The notes: generated by a model not told the origin, from the letters alone. A DNA stretch of 64,000 nt from JACDBE01 sp963714055 (GCA_963714055.1 OY970227.1:496001-560000), one strand, 5' to 3'; positions 43,908 through 55,181 are shown, counted from the first letter of the stretch. Numbers and translations: made by a program.

Positions 43908-44870
43908 TCACGGCGTGATCACCAGCTTGCCGACGACACGGCGGCCGGCAAGCCGGGCGAGCACCTCCGGCTCCGTCGTCGAGCCCGAACCGACCGGTGA
44001 TCGTCGGGGCGACCCTCCCCTGCTCCCACCACTCGGTGAGCGTGGCGAAGTGGGCCCGATTGGCCTCGGGCTCCAGCTGGGCGAAGCGACCCCAGAACAC
44101 GCCCACGAGAGAGGCGCCCTTCAGCAGCGGCAGGTTCGCCGGGATGGCCGGGATGGCCCCGGCGGCGAAGCCGACCACCAGCAGCCTTCCGCCCCAGGAC
44201 AGGCTGCGGAAGGCGATCTCGGTGGCATCGCCACCCACCGGATCGAACACCACATCGACCCCGTCCGGGGCGGCGGCCCGGAGCGCGTCGCGCAGGTCGT
44301 CGCGGTCATGGCGCACCACGGCGTCCGCCCCGGCAGCGGTGGCCGCCCGCTGCTTGTCGTCGGACCCCACGACGGCGACCACACGCGCGCCGAGGGCTCT
44401 TCCCACCTGCACCGCCGCCAGCCCGACGCCGCCGGCGCCGCCCAGCACCACCAGGGTCTCGCCGGGGGTCAAGCCGCCCCGGTCGACGAGGGCGTGGATG
44501 GCGGTGCCGTAGACGACAGGGAGCACCGCCCCGACCTCGAACGGCATCCCCGGCGGCATCGGGAAGACGTTGGCGGCATCCGCCACCACCCGTTCCGCCC
44601 ACCCGCCGTGGGGGACGAACGCCATCACCCGCTGCCCCGGCCGAGAACCCGTCGCCCGAGGCGACGGTCCCCGCCACCTCGAGGCCGGGAGCGAACGGGG
44701 GCTCGGGCCGGAACTGGTACTGCCCGCGGACCATGAGCACGTCCGGGAAGTTGGCCCCGGAGGCGGCGACGACGATCTCCACCTGACCGGGCGCCGCCAC
44801 CGGCTCGGGCAGCTCGCCCACGCCGCACCAACGGCGGGTCGCCGACCTGGTCGCACACCACCGCTCTCAT
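43908..44870 (-). pseudogene. Quinone oxidoreductase-like zinc-independent MDR dehydrogenase, three frameshifts
   Basis: Family pieces in order: MRAVVCDQVGDPPLVR; GELPEPVAAPGQVEIVVAAS, ANFPDVLMVRGQYQFRPEPP; GQRVMAFVPHGGWAERVVAD, VVLGGAGGVGLAAVQVGRAL (NADPH site), VFDPVGGDATEIAFRSLSWG; EPEVLARLAGRRVVGKLVIT at the end. Frame changes near 44830, 44640 and 43965; dropping single bases gives GDGFSPGQRVM and LDDEPEVLARL. NADPH:quinone reductase-type enzyme. Divergent from the ArsR-like regulator across a 123-bp promoter region, so probably controlled by it. Confidence 0.83.
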
Positions 44871-44931
44871 CGGCGGGCAGCGTAACCTCCGGCCGGCACG
44901 TCCCGCTTTCATCGAACACTCGACGCGGGAC

Positions 44932-44982
44932 TTGACACATCCGGTACATGTGGTACATTCGATCTGTATCGAACGATCGAAC
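44932..44982 (+). promoter_or_regulatory. Promoter with overlapping inverted/direct repeat operator for the ArsR-like gene
   Basis: -35 TTGACA (44932-44937), 16 bases, -10 TACATT (44954-44959). The dyad TTCGAT-CTGT-ATCGAA (44958-44973) overlaps the -10; ATCGAAC repeats at 44968 and 44976, with one more copy at 44911. A good site for an autoregulatory winged-helix repressor. SD GGAG lies 7 bases before the ATG. Confidence 0.7.
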
Positions 44983-44993
44983 CGGAGCAACCG

Positions 44994-46086
44994 ATGACCA
45001 CCGACCCCAGGGTTCGTGACTTCACCGACCACAGCAGGCGTCTACCGGTAACGGTGGTCGCCTCGCCGGTGTTCGAGTTCCTCCTCGGGCTGTTCCTGTA
45101 CCAGTCCCGATCGGGCAAGGAGGCGATCGCCGACGACATCGATCCGAGCTTCTTCGAACACTTCGACACCCACGCATCCGACGAAGTCCGTGAGATCCTG
45201 GCCCGGATCACCGACTGCGGCGAGGTGTGGCTGGCCCTCCTCGGGGTGGCCCACGCCGCCCCGCCGCCGGCCACCATCGACGGCTTCCTCGACCACGTCG
45301 CCGCCTTCGACCCGGTCGAGCTGCGCAAGCGGGTGCTCTCCAACGCCGGGATCAACGCCTGGCATGGCTACGACCCGGCAGCTGGTCGACGCCGCCGCCG
45401 GCGGCGATCCCGACGCCATCGAGCGGGTGATGGTGGGCAAGGCCGCTCCCCTCACCAGGGTCATCAAGCTCGGACCGGCGGAGAGCAGGGACGATCTGGT
45501 TTCGCTGATGCGGCGCATCTACGACGAGGTTCCCTTCGACGAGGAGGCGGTGATGCCGGCGCTGCGCCGCGACGCCGCCGCCAACCGCCGGTTGATCGAG
45601 GGCATGGCGGCCAGCGAGGCGGTGGAGACGGTGACCGGCGGCGTCACCTTCGCCATGCAGCCGGGCATCACCGGGGTGGTGCTGATCCCCTCGCTGGTGG
45701 TCCGGCCGTGGGTCATGATCTCCGAGCACGACGGGCTGCGCTTCTTCGCCTACCCGGTGGCCGAGGAGCACCTCAACGCCGACCCGGCGGCACCCTCGCA
45801 CCGGCTGCTGGACATGGCCAAGGCCATCGGCGACGAGCGCCGGCTGCGGATCCTCTACCTGCTCAACGAAGGGCCGCTGACGCTGAAGGAGCTCGCCGAC
45901 AAGCTGGCGCTGGCCAAGTCGACGACCCACCACCACCTCCGGACCCTGCGCACCGCCGGGCTGGTGAGGGTGGTGGTCGACGGCGACGAGATGCTCCACG
46001 AGGTGCGGGGCAACGCCGTCGCCGAGCTCGGCACCGCCTTGGAGAACTACGTGACCGGCACCGAGGGCGGCGCCGATGACCTCTGA
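44994..46086 (+). CDS. ArsR-like winged-helix regulator with long N-terminal domain (DUF5937-type), one frameshift
   Basis: About 364 residues. N-terminal domain PVTVVASPVFEFLLGLFLYQ; a frame change near 45378 (CCC; with CC it reads GYDRQLVDAAAGGDP); C-terminal winged helix HRLLDMAKAIGDERRLRILY, LLNEGPLTLKELADKLALAK, STTHHHLRTLRTAGLVRVVV. Such proteins sense a ligand in the large domain and repress neighbours. Divergent from the quinone oxidoreductase, with a dyad on its own promoter. Confidence 0.85.
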
Positions 46087-46164
46087 GACCACCCGAATGA
46101 ACACGACCGAACCGAACAGACCACGAACAGCCTCCTCCGGAGGCACCAAGGAAAGGACAGGCTG

Positions 46165-46338
46165 ATGCAGACAATGCACGCCTACACATCGATGGTGATG
46201 GCTGCCGACGCGCACGCCGCCGAGCTGCACGAGCTGGGTCGCTCCCACACCGGGTTGCGCCACGCCCTGCGCCCGGCCCGCACCCACAAGCGCTACGCGG
46301 TGACCGATTCCGATCGATCCAGCCCCACCGAGACCTGA
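46165..46338 (+). CDS. Small His-rich protein of unknown function
   Basis: 57 residues, ATG 46165 after AAGGAAAGGACAGG. MQTMHAYTSMVMAADAHAAE, LHELGRSHTGLRHALRPART. Seven histidines. It is 78 bp after the regulator, in the same direction, and ends just before a stem-loop, which supports a real small gene. No family known. Confidence 0.6.
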   Translation: MQTMHAYTSMVMAADAHAAELHELGRSHTGLRHALRPARTHKRYAVTDSDRSSPTET

Positions 46339-46356
46339 CGGTCCGGCGGCAGATCA

Positions 46357-46390
46357 GACCGGGTAGCGGGTTGCGGCCCGCTATCCGGTC
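46357..46390 (+). terminator. Stem-loop terminator (14-bp stem)
   Basis: GACCGGGTAGCGGG / CCCGCTATCCGGTC with one G-T pair and a TTGCGG loop, 18 bp after the His-rich small gene. Confidence 0.7.
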
Positions 46391-46527
46391 GACCATACCG
46401 AGGGCGCCGATTCGACCCCGCCCAGGCGATCGGCGCCCTCCCCGCGCCCGGACCTCGGCGGAGCAACGCGAAAGAGGCCGCCACGTGGGGGAATGTCGCA
46501 GTGGGCGACGGCGTGTTGGCCCAAGCA

Positions 46528-47559
46528 CTAGCCGGAGCCGAAGGCGTCACCGAACCGGTCGTCGCTCTCGGGTTGACTGTGGATCCCGTCGGTGTGCTGG
46601 GACCACAAGTCGTCGCCGGTGATGGTGAGCCCCGAGCCTGACCCGTAGATGACGTTGACGGAACCGGCGTTGGTGTGGCCGACCACGTCCCCTGGGCGCA
46701 GTCGGATAGGTGCAGCGTGGCGACGTTGTTGGAGATGTGGTTGTCAGGTTGTGCTTGGGAGGCACAGCGGAAGCACAAGTCACCCGCAGACGACTAACGA
46801 ACAACGGAAGGCGTTGTGCCGCAAGGGTCTTACGCCCGATCGATCTGGGCGTCGATGGTCGGGTCGGCGAGCGGAGCGAACACGTTGTAGTAGGTCATCG
46901 CGTAGATCGGCACATCCGGCGCAGCAGCGTGCAGCTCAGCCAAGATCACCGCCAAATGAGCGGCCATCGCTGCTGTTCGGCGTCGCATCCCGAAGGCTCG
47001 AACACGCAGAACACTGGTTGCCCTTCGGCGTCGATGTGCTGCAGGTCGTTGGCCCCGATGTCGATGGTCACCAGGGCGATCTTGCCGGGGTGTTTTTCGA
47101 GGAACTTGACCGCTGGGCGTCGATCCCATTGTCGCCGTCCAACGGTGCCCGATCGCCAGGTCGGGGTACCCGTCGCCATCGAAGTCGGCGGCGGCCCGGC
47201 TCGACCGAACTCGCTGAATCCGGGCTCAGGCGTACCCCGGACCCCGTCGCTTGCCTGGGACCACAAGTCGTCACCAGTGGCGGTGAGACCGGTTGCAGAC
47301 CCATAGATGACGTTCACTGCGCCGACGTCCTGGTAGCCGCCGACGTCCTCGCCCGGTGCGCCGACCGCCAGGTCGGTGAACCCGTCACCGTTGAAGTCGG
47401 CGAAGGCTTCGACACTCGACCCGGGATCGCCTGGGCGTACGCCCCCGGCGCCACACCAGCGACGGACGCCGCCACGATCAACACGACTGTTGCCAACCGG
47501 ACGAACCTTGTACGAGCCAACGCACTCTGGCGGGATCGAGGCTGGAGCACATTCTCCAT
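46528..47559 (-). pseudogene. FG-GAP repeat (integrin alpha-like) secreted protein with SGNH-hydrolase fragment, degenerate
   Basis: Signal peptide MENVLQPRSRQ to VVLIVAASVAGVAPGAYAQA (ATG 47559), then in other frames FADFNGDGFTDLAVGAPGED, AVNVIYGSATGLTATGDDLW, DFDGDGYPDLAIG; next an SGNH-hydrolase part HPGKIALVTIDIGANDLQHI and LHAAAPDVPIYAMTYYNVFA; last another FG-GAP part SVNVIYGSGSGLTITGDDLW ending at a stop in mid-repeat. The mixing of two domain types and many frame changes go beyond simple sequence error; recombination between repeat genes is possible. Follows the subtilase by 5 bp. Confidence 0.65.
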
Positions 47560-47564
47560 GCAGG

Positions 47565-50335
47565 TCACGGGTTGTCGACCTCCACCAGGGTGTACCCCAG
47601 CGGGCCGTCGGCGTCGGAGTGCCTGACGACTCCGATGTTCAACCCCTGTTCCGCGCCGGCCCAGCTCAGCTCGACGGTGCCGGTTTCGCCGGTCTGCGCC
47701 GAGTCGGGTGCGCTGTCGATGGTGAGGTTGCCTCCCGACGTCGCCGGGACGATCCAGGTGGACAGGTCGTAGGCGGCTTCGCCGTCGATGCGTGTCCCAC
47801 CCGTGGACGTACACGGTCCACACTCCAGGCACCGGATCGAAGATGGTCACTTCCTCGTCGGTGCCGGCGTTGAAGCTGGCGCCCCGGAAGACTCCGGCGG
47901 GGTCGACGCACGTACACGTCGAGGTCGGTCCCGGGATCGGCGGCTTCGGGTGGGATGGCGAGGTGGAACAACGCCGTCTCGGCCGCAAGGTCGAACTCAT
48001 GGATGGTGCTGTACCCGTCGTCGGGGTCGAAGCCTTGGTCAGGGTCCTGCACGACGGTGTCGGAGATGACCGTTGCCGTCCCCAGGCCGTACGCGGCGGC
48101 GGTGTATTCGCCGGTGTACCCGAAACGCACCTCGAAGGATGCGCTGCCGTCGGTGCCCGAGCCGGCGACCTCGGTCGGGGCGTCGAACAGGAGGGTGTTG
48201 ACGGCGATCGGGCTGTACACCTCGTAGCGGCCGGCGATCCAGGTCAACGACCCGGTGCTCCACTCGCCGGGGTTGCCGGTCCCGTCGTTGGTGACGGTCA
48301 CCTCGTAGGTGACCGAGTCACCCGGGTCGACCGTGAACGAGCTCGGTGCCACATCGACGTCGAATCCGGCCGGGGCGTCGATCGAGACCCGGTAGGTGGC
48401 CCGCCGCCCGAGGTTGGTGACGGTACGCGCCACGGTCTCGGTGTCGACGAGCTCGGCGATGCCGATCGACGGATAGTTGAGGTTGCTCGGATCGGTGGGG
48501 TAACCCAGCGTCTCGAGCTCGGCGCAGGTGGCCGCCGGGTCGGCGAACACTTCGGGGCCTTCGGTGCACAGGAACCCGAGGTAGTCGTTGAACCCGGCGT
48601 CGTACACCAGCCCGGGCTGGAACATCGAACCCGGGATCGAAGGCATACCGGGGTCGACGTGCCCCGACCCGGTGGCGAACGGTCCGGCCGGGGTGACCCG
48701 GTCGTTGTCGACCACGTCGTGGCGCGCCGTGGTCATCACCGCGGAACGGGCCGCCGCCGGGCTCCAGTCGGGGTGCCGTTGCTTGAGCAGGGCGTACACC
48801 CCGGCGATGTGCGGCGTCGACATCGAAGTGCCCGGCGATCGCCTGGAACATCTCGCCGGCCCCGGCATAGGGAGAGTGAGCCGCCAGGATCTGGATGCCC
48901 GGTGCGGTGATGTCCGGCTTGATGATGTCGGGTGCTTCGAGATTCGGGCCGCGAGACGAGAACCTGGTGATCGACGGTGCCGAAGGCCACGACGTGGTGG
49001 TGTTCTGCACCACCAGTCGCGCCGTCGGGTCCGCGGCAGTCGCGATGTACTCCTTGATGGCGAGTCCCGGCGTGTGGTCGACGTGCACCCCAGGCACCGA
49101 GTGGCTGTCGGTGAACAGGTTGCCGTCGTCGGTCGTGTCATAGATGATGATCCCGACCCCCCCGGCCTCGAGCACCGCCTGGCTCCACTCGCATCGACAG
49201 CCGATCCCGCGGCGGCACAGCACGATCGCCCCCCCGACCACGTCCGGATCGAGCGGACCCGCTGTGCAGTCTTCGCTGCCGGCGTCAGCCGAGTCGACGA
49301 GTGGGGAGGTTGCCAACCCCCTGGGTGAGCGAGGCGCCCAGGTAGGTCTCCCCGTTGCCGAGGACGATCCGACCAGGGAAGAACCGGCGCTGGGTGCTCG
49401 CCGCCACCGTGGTGAGCCACGGCATCGTTCCGCCGACGGTGCCAGGCCAGTCTGCCTTCGTTGCCTGGCGAAGCGGCAATGAACACGCCGGCGTCGGCGG
49501 CGAACAGGAAGGCGATGCTCTCGACGCCGGTCAGGTTGCCGGAACCGATCGAGTAGTTGATGACGTCGACACCGTCGCCAACCGCGGTGTCGATGGCCAC
49601 CGCCAGGTCGGAACTGAAGGACATACCGAAGTCCCCGCCGGCCGTCTTGTAGGCGATGATGTGCGCTCGGGGGGCGATGCCGCTGACCGTGCCCAGGTCA
49701 CGGCCCAAGACCTCCGCGGGGACGCTTCGGTTGCCGGCCGCCGTGCTCGCCGTGTGCGAGCCGTGGCCGTCGTGATCGCGAGCCGAATCGAACTCGACAT
49801 CCTCGATCCCGATGACGGCCTCATAGGTCGCCATGACCTGACGAGCGCCCAGCAGCTTGTCGTTGCACTCGAACGCGACGTCGGCCGGGTTGTGAGCCGT
49901 GTTGCCGAACTCGCACGGGATGTCCGGGTTGACCCCGGCGGGGTAGGTGTAGGAGCCGTCGTCGGCGAAGCTCGGATGCTCGGGCCAGATCCCTGAGTCG
50001 ATGACGCCCACCACGACACCGCGACCGTCGATGCCGCGACCCCACGCCTCGCCTCGACCGTCGAGGCCGAGAAGTCGGGGCTGGAGTCGGTCGTCAGGTA
50101 GCGCTCGACATCGGGCACCACCCGCGCCACTCCGGGCTGGGCAGCCAGGGCCACCGCCTCGTCGTGCGACGCCACGACGGCGAACCCGTTGACCACATTG
50201 GTCAGATCCGAGACCCTGGCGCCCTCCGCCACTCCCGGCGTCGTCATCACCTGGCGATGGCTGGCGCGGATCCGTCCCGGTCGGCACGGGCCCATTGCCG
50301 TCCGCAGGCCTTCTTGCGCGGACGCTGGAGGTTCA
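47565..50335 (-). pseudogene. S8 (subtilisin-like) peptidase with I9 propeptide, PA and Fn3-like domains, several frameshifts
   Basis: Order: propeptide (NVVNGFAVVASHDEAVALAA, GVARVVPDVERYLTT), catalytic Asp VVVGVIDSGIWPEHPSF, His DHDGHGSHTASTAAG, Asn FIAASPGNEG, PA domain (IVLCRRGIGCRCEWSQAVLE), Ser PGTSMSTPHIAGVYALLKQR, then Fn3-type (TVTNLGRRATYRVSIDAPAG) and a C-terminal domain ending GPLGYTLVEVDNP. At least four frame changes. No signal peptide could be found in any frame after the upstream gene, so the 5' end may be lost; start given is approximate. Same operon as the cupredoxin lipoprotein. Confidence 0.75.
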
Positions 50336-50350
50336 TCGGTCCCTCCACGA

Positions 50351-51188
50351 TCAGGAGACGGTGAATTCGTGGCGCATGCCGAGCACCATGTGTGGGGTGC
50401 CGTCGGCGTTGGGCATGAAGCAGACCAGTGCGTAGTTGCCGGGTTCGACGTCGAAGGTGACCGCTTCCTCGTCACCCCCGGGAGCGGCGAGGTTGGTCGC
50501 CCACTCCCTGTCGACGGTGCCCTCTTCGCCGTCGGCCTGTATCGCCTCGTCGAGCGTCACGCCCGCGGCGAGCTTGACGACGACCATCTCGTGGGTCTCG
50601 TCGCCGTCGTTGGTGAGCACGAACGAGGTGCGGCCGGTGGCGACGTCACCGATGTGGAAGGCGTAGTCGGTGGCGCTCACGTCGACGCGGACGGCGTCCT
50701 GCTCGATCTCGCGGGTCGAGCCCTCGGGCAGCGCGGCCTCCTCGGAGTGGGGGATCCCGCAGGTCTCCTCTTCGAAGGCGTCGATTTCGGCGATGGCGGC
50801 TTCGATGTCGTCGTCGGCGAGGACCTTGAAGGACTCGACGAGATCGCCTCCGCTGGTGATCAGCGGCTTCGGTGACCTCGTTCACCGCGTCGGCGATCGG
50901 CTCGGGGGCGAGCTGTTGGTAGCGCTCCAGTTGCTCGACGCTCGGGAACCCCTCCAGCTCGAACAGCTCGGTCACCAGCGCACACAGCTCGCCGCTCGCT
51001 TCCGCTGCACCACCCGTCGTCGACGCGGGCGTGGCGACCGTTGTCCCGGCGGCAGTCTCGGCTGTCGCGCCATCGGGGGCCGTGGTCACCGGTGCCCCCG
51101 CGGCCGCCGACTCGGTGTCGTCGCCCCCGCAGCCGGCGAGCGCCACCACGAGCGCCGCAGCGACCGCAATCGATAGTCTCCTGTGCAT
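50351..51188 (-). CDS. Lipoprotein with C-terminal cupredoxin-like domain, one frameshift
   Basis: About 278 residues joined. Lipobox AAALVVALAGCGGDD, Thr/Ala linker, a helical middle, a frame change near 50872 (extra C/G; then EALITSGGDLVESFKVLADD), and a beta-sandwich with possible type I copper ligands: DETHEM (His), YALVCFMPN (Cys), TPHMVLGM (His, Met). Electron carrier or copper binder on the outside. First gene of the operon with the subtilase and FG-GAP gene, preceded by a 78-bp element. Confidence 0.78.
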
Positions 51189-51213
51189 CTCCGTGTCCTT
51201 TCGGCCGTGGTAA

Positions 51214-51291
51214 CTCGACCTGTCCGGAGCTTGCCCCACGCCTCTTCCCGCTGTCACGGGGTGGGGCTCTCGTCTGCGTCGGGAAGCGACC
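51214..51291 (-). promoter_or_regulatory. 78-bp conserved upstream element, copy A
   Basis: Identical at most positions to copy B (55182-55259), with no length difference. Contains CTTCCCG (51244-51250) and CGGGAAG (51280-51286) as an inverted repeat and a CCCCGTGACA core on the minus strand. It ends 26 bp before the cupredoxin lipoprotein ATG. A shared promoter or operator for the NarL-type system between the copies is the simplest explanation (inference). Confidence 0.78.
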
Positions 51292-51308
51292 CGGGATTCA
51301 GCCCGGCC

Positions 51309-51986
51309 TCAGGGTTGGCCGGGGCGTTGACCCAATCCGGCCTGGCGGGCGGCGACGATGGCGTGGGCTCGGTCGGACAGGTGCAGCTTGGCGAAGATGT
51401 TGGAGATGTGGTTGCTCACCGTCTTGCCCGAGATGTAGAGACGGGAGGCGATGGCGGCGTTGTCGTGCCCGGTGGCGATGAGGTCGAGGACCTCGCGTTC
51501 GCGGTCGGTGAGCTCGGGGAAAGGGCTCACCGACATCCCCTTGCCGTCGGCGTGCTGGAAGAAGACGGTGAGCCGGCGGGCGATGGCCGGCCCGAACAGC
51601 GCCTCTCCGGCGGCCACGGCCCGGATGGTGCGCAACACCTCGGCGGTGTCGGCGCCCTTGAGGATGTAGCCGTGGGCGCCGGCGCACATGGCGGCGAACA
51701 GGGAGTCGTCGTCCTCGAGCATGGTGAGCATCACGACCTCGACGTCAGGGTGGTCGGCGCGGACCCGGCGGGTGGCCTCGATGCCGTTCATGTCCGTCAT
51801 CTGGATGTCCATCAGGACCACGTCGGGCGCCGTCTCCGCGATCCGGGCCAGTGCCTCGGCCCCGGTCCCGGCCTCGCCCACCACCTCGGTGTCATCGGCG
51901 GCGGTCAGCAACGCGGTCAGTCCTTCGCGAAACAGCGTGTGATCGTCGACCACCAGCACGCGCAGCGGACGGGTCCGCTCAGCCAT
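51309..51986 (-). CDS. NarL-type response regulator
   Basis: 225 residues. Receiver LRVLVVDDHTLFREGLTALL, phospho-Asp DVVLMDIQMTDMNGIEAT, Lys in AHGYILKGADTAEV; LuxR HTH FPELTDREREVLDLIATGHD, AAIASRLYISGKTVSNHISN. Overlaps the end of the kinase by 8 bases, so they are a pair. Faces its likely targets: 78-bp elements lie just downstream (copy A) and before the operon that holds this gene (copy B). Confidence 0.94.
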   Translation of the reverse strand: MAERTRPLRVLVVDDHTLFREGLTALLTAADDTEVVGEAGTGAEALARIAETAPDVVLMDIQMTDMNGIEATRRVRADHPDVEVVMLTMLEDDDSLFAAMCAGAHGYILKGADTAEVLRTIRAVAAGEALFGPAIARRLTVFFQHADGKGMSVSPFPELTDREREVLDLIATGHDNAAIASRLYISGKTVSNHISNIFAKLHLSDRAHAIVAARQAGLGQRPGQP

Positions 51987-54175
51987 GCGGCACCTCGACC
52001 GCACTCGGGACCGGGCGGTCCGGTGGCGCCGGCTCCAGGCCCGTAGCACTCTCGACCGCTGCCCGACCGGGAAGGGTCGCCATGGGGAGGGTGGCGGAGA
52101 CTTCGGTGCCGGCGCCGTCCAGGCGGGATACCCGGAGGGTTCCACCAAGCTCCTCGGCTCGTTCCCGCATCGATGTCATGCCGACACCCGGCTGGGTGAC
52201 GGCGCGGACACCGACACCGTCGTCGACGATCCGAATGAGCAATGCGCCATCGGCCAACTCCAGCGAGATCCTGCAGATCGACGCACCGGCGTGGCGCGCC
52301 ACGTTGGTGACGGCCTCGCGGGCGATGCGGTAGGCGGCTACCTCCACGGCGGCGGGGAGATCGCCCAGCGGGTCCGGATGAGTGGTCACCTCCACTCGCA
52401 GGTCGTTCGAGCGGTCGAGCTGCCCGCCGTGCGCCGCCAGGGCTCCCACCAGGCCGAGCTCGTCCAGGGCGGGTGGTCGCAGCTCGTACACCAACCGGCG
52501 GATGTCTGCCACCAGCTCCTGGTTCTGCCGCTTGAGCGACGTCACCAGCTGGGCGACGTCAGGTCGATTGTCGGCGAGCAGGGCGAGCACGGCGTCGAGC
52601 CGGAAGGTCTGGCTGGCCAGTGACGGGCCGAGACCGTCGTGCAGGTCGCGGCGTAGTCGCCGCCGTTCCTCCTCGCGGGCCAGCACGAGCTGTTCGCGGG
52701 ATCGCTGCAGCGCCTGGGTGAGCCGCATCGCATGGGCCAGGCCGCCGGCCTGGTGGGCCACGTCGTCGAGGAGGCGGCGATCGTCGGCGTGGAGGCCCTC
52801 GTGGGCGGATCGTGGGGCCACCACCAATCGGCCGACCAGTTCCCCTTGGTGACGTAGCTCGATCGTCTCCACGTTGTCACCGAGATGGCCTACGAAGGCC
52901 CGGGTCTCCCAGGTCCCGTCTTGCTCCAGCTCGAACGCCACCCCGGGCAGCTTGAGCGCCTCGGCGACGGTCTGGACCAGGCTGTGGAGCGTGGCGTCCG
53001 GTTCGCCGGACTGCGCCAGCAGGCGACCCAGCTCCGACAGCACCGCATAGGGGTCGTCGCGCCGACCGAACATCACCCGGTTCACCACCCTCTGCACCCG
53101 GTTGCGCACCGGGTTGAACGCCACCGCCACGATGGCGGCGGCCAGCAGCGACAGGCCCAGGTTCCCGCCGGTGGGCACCAGGGCGCCGACACCCACCACC
53201 ACCGCGACGTAGGCCGCCGCCACCAGGGCGGTCATGGTCCCGTAGACGACGGTGCGGTTGATCACCAGGTCGACGTCGTAGAGCCGGTAGCGCAGCACGC
53301 CGAGGCCCAGAGCGATCACCAGGAAGAGACCGGAGGCAGACGTGAGGGCATCGAGGGGGGCGGTCAACCCGAGGTCGACGCCCTCCCCCTCCACCAGGAC
53401 GGTGTCGACCAGTACCAGGGCCTCGAGAAAGGCCACCAGGCCGAAGGCGTAGAGCACCCACTTGAGACGCTGGCGAAGATCGGTGCCGGAGGTGCGCCAC
53501 CGCGTGATCAAGCTACCGACCCCGACCACCACCGACGCCATCATCACCAGCAACCAGACGGTGTTGACGACTTCCTCAGGCACCGGCAGGATCCCGGTCG
53601 GGTTGGACGGTGGCGAAGCCACCTCCAGGAACCGGTTGGTCAAGGGCCGCTCGGCTCAGCATGAAGGCGGTGATGAGGACCACCCACGCCCAAGCCACCA
53701 CCGGTACCGCCCGGCGCCACCGGCCCACAGAATGCCCGTCGGGGAACAGAGCCGGGAGCAACAACAGGGCGAATACGAAGGTGATCATCCACAGGTCCTG
53801 CACCCACTCGGCCACACGACCGAACGGAAGACCCGGAGCCACGTACCAGGCGTACTCGGCGTACATGCCGGCCAGCTCGATGACGCTGATCAGCACGCCG
53901 GCCGCCAGCATCAACCACCCGTAACGCTGCGGACGGCCTCGCAGCACCACGACGCCACCCAGCATGGTCAAGAAGAGGAGGGTGAGCGAGGGGACGCGGT
54001 CGCTGGGGAAGAACGCGGGACCGACACCGGGCACGGCGGCGGCGCGAAGTCCCGACATCAAGGCCCATGCGCCGATCGCGCACCCCGCCGCCACCGCTGA
54101 CGCCGCGGCCACGATGAGCCAGTGCCAACGTCGCAAGGCCGGTGATGGCCCCGATAGTGGGGACGCGGCCGCCAT
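51979..54175 (-). CDS. NarL-family sensor histidine kinase, one frameshift
   Basis: About 730 residues joined: N-terminal membrane part (WHWLIVAAASAVAAGCAIGA and six more helices), frame change near 53640, second membrane block (VVYGTMTALVAAAYVAVVVG), GAF-like domain, HisKA_3 ARREERRRLRRDLHDGLGPS (phospho-His; sequence reads AREEERRRLRRDLHDGLGPS), and ATPase (VAAYRIAREAVTNVARHAGA, RIVDDGVGVRAVTQ, GVGMTSMRERAEELGGTL). Partner of the NarL-type regulator. Start at 54175 (MAAASPLSG) is a choice; 54184 is possible. Confidence 0.88.
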
Positions 54176-54245
54176 CACCGTCACCTCCTCCGCGACGCTC
54201 CACGAACCCTACGCAGCGCCGGCTGCGGGCGGCGGTAGCAATCGG

Positions 54246-55165
54246 TCATGCCACCGGCTCGACGTGACCAGCTGCCATGAGGGGGGACCCGGCTGGAGTT
54301 TCGCGCCGGGACCGACCGACGGTGGCCACGGCGAAGGCCGCGCCCCAGAGGATCGCCGCCGCCGCCCAGAAGGTCGACGCCGCCGACGCCACGTCGGGGT
54401 ACACCAGGGAGTGCAGTCCGTACTCGATGGATCCCGAGCGCGGCGATCCAGGCGGGCAGACGCCACCCGGGATGGTCGCTCGACCCGAGCAGCCCGCACC
54501 AAAGGACGACCACTGCCAGCAGGGCTGCGGTGGCCCAGTGCTCCATCCCGGCGTGGGGGTCGCCGGCGGCGTTGCGCCATTGCAGCAACGCGTGGTCGAC
54601 GGCGAACACCAGCCAGGGAACCGCCGCTAAGCCCACCAGAGCACCCATCGTGACGATCCGTCCTGGGGCACCGGACGAGGTCCTGCGCCCGGGGGTGGAG
54701 CAGCGCCAGGAGCAGCACCGGCACCAGCAGCGTGACCTCCTCCACCAGCCACTCACCCAGGGTCCCGCTCAATCCATAGACGACGGCACCCGCCACGACG
54801 ATGCCGACCGCCTGCAGCATCGGCGCCACCCGTCGCTCCGGCTTGCGCAGCTGCACCACGACGCCCAGGACAAGTGCCCAGGCGATGATGCCGGCGATGT
54901 TCATGTGGCCGCGGTGGATCTCGTCGGCGGCGGGCAGGTCGTCGATGAGCGACATCAACGTTTCCCAGGGCAGCCACATGAACACCACTTCCGTGACGGC
55001 GAAGATCATGAAGATCGACACCAGCAGGGAGGTCAGCACCGCCAGCACGCGGAAGGCGATCCGCCGCGCCCGAGAGCCACCCTCTTCCGGGACCTCCCCC
55101 GCCTCGATGGGGGTGCGGCTCGCCGAAGCTCCCCCGAGCGCCTCTACGTCCCTGGTGTTGGTCAT
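54246..55165 (-). pseudogene. Polytopic membrane protein of unknown function, two frameshifts
   Basis: About 306 residues joined, ATG 55165 with SD GGAGG. Membrane helices: VLAVLTSLLVSIFMIFAVTE, NIAGIIAWALVLGVVVQLRK, LLVPVLLLALLHP, then after frame changes near 54680 and 54445 MGALVGLAAVPWLVFAVDHA, WATAALLAVVVLWCGLLG and HSLVYPDVASAASTFWAAAA. First gene of a unit with the kinase and regulator, under 78-bp element copy B; likely sensor partner or output. No family recognised. Confidence 0.72.
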
Positions 55166-55181
55166 AGCCGTTCCTCCGGAT

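Noticed and set aside
42868..44958. One minus-strand frame joining a dehydrogenase and the PhyH-like gene
   Set aside because: Two different genes in the same phase; PhyH starts at ATG 43788, and the dehydrogenase ends at 43908 in another frame.
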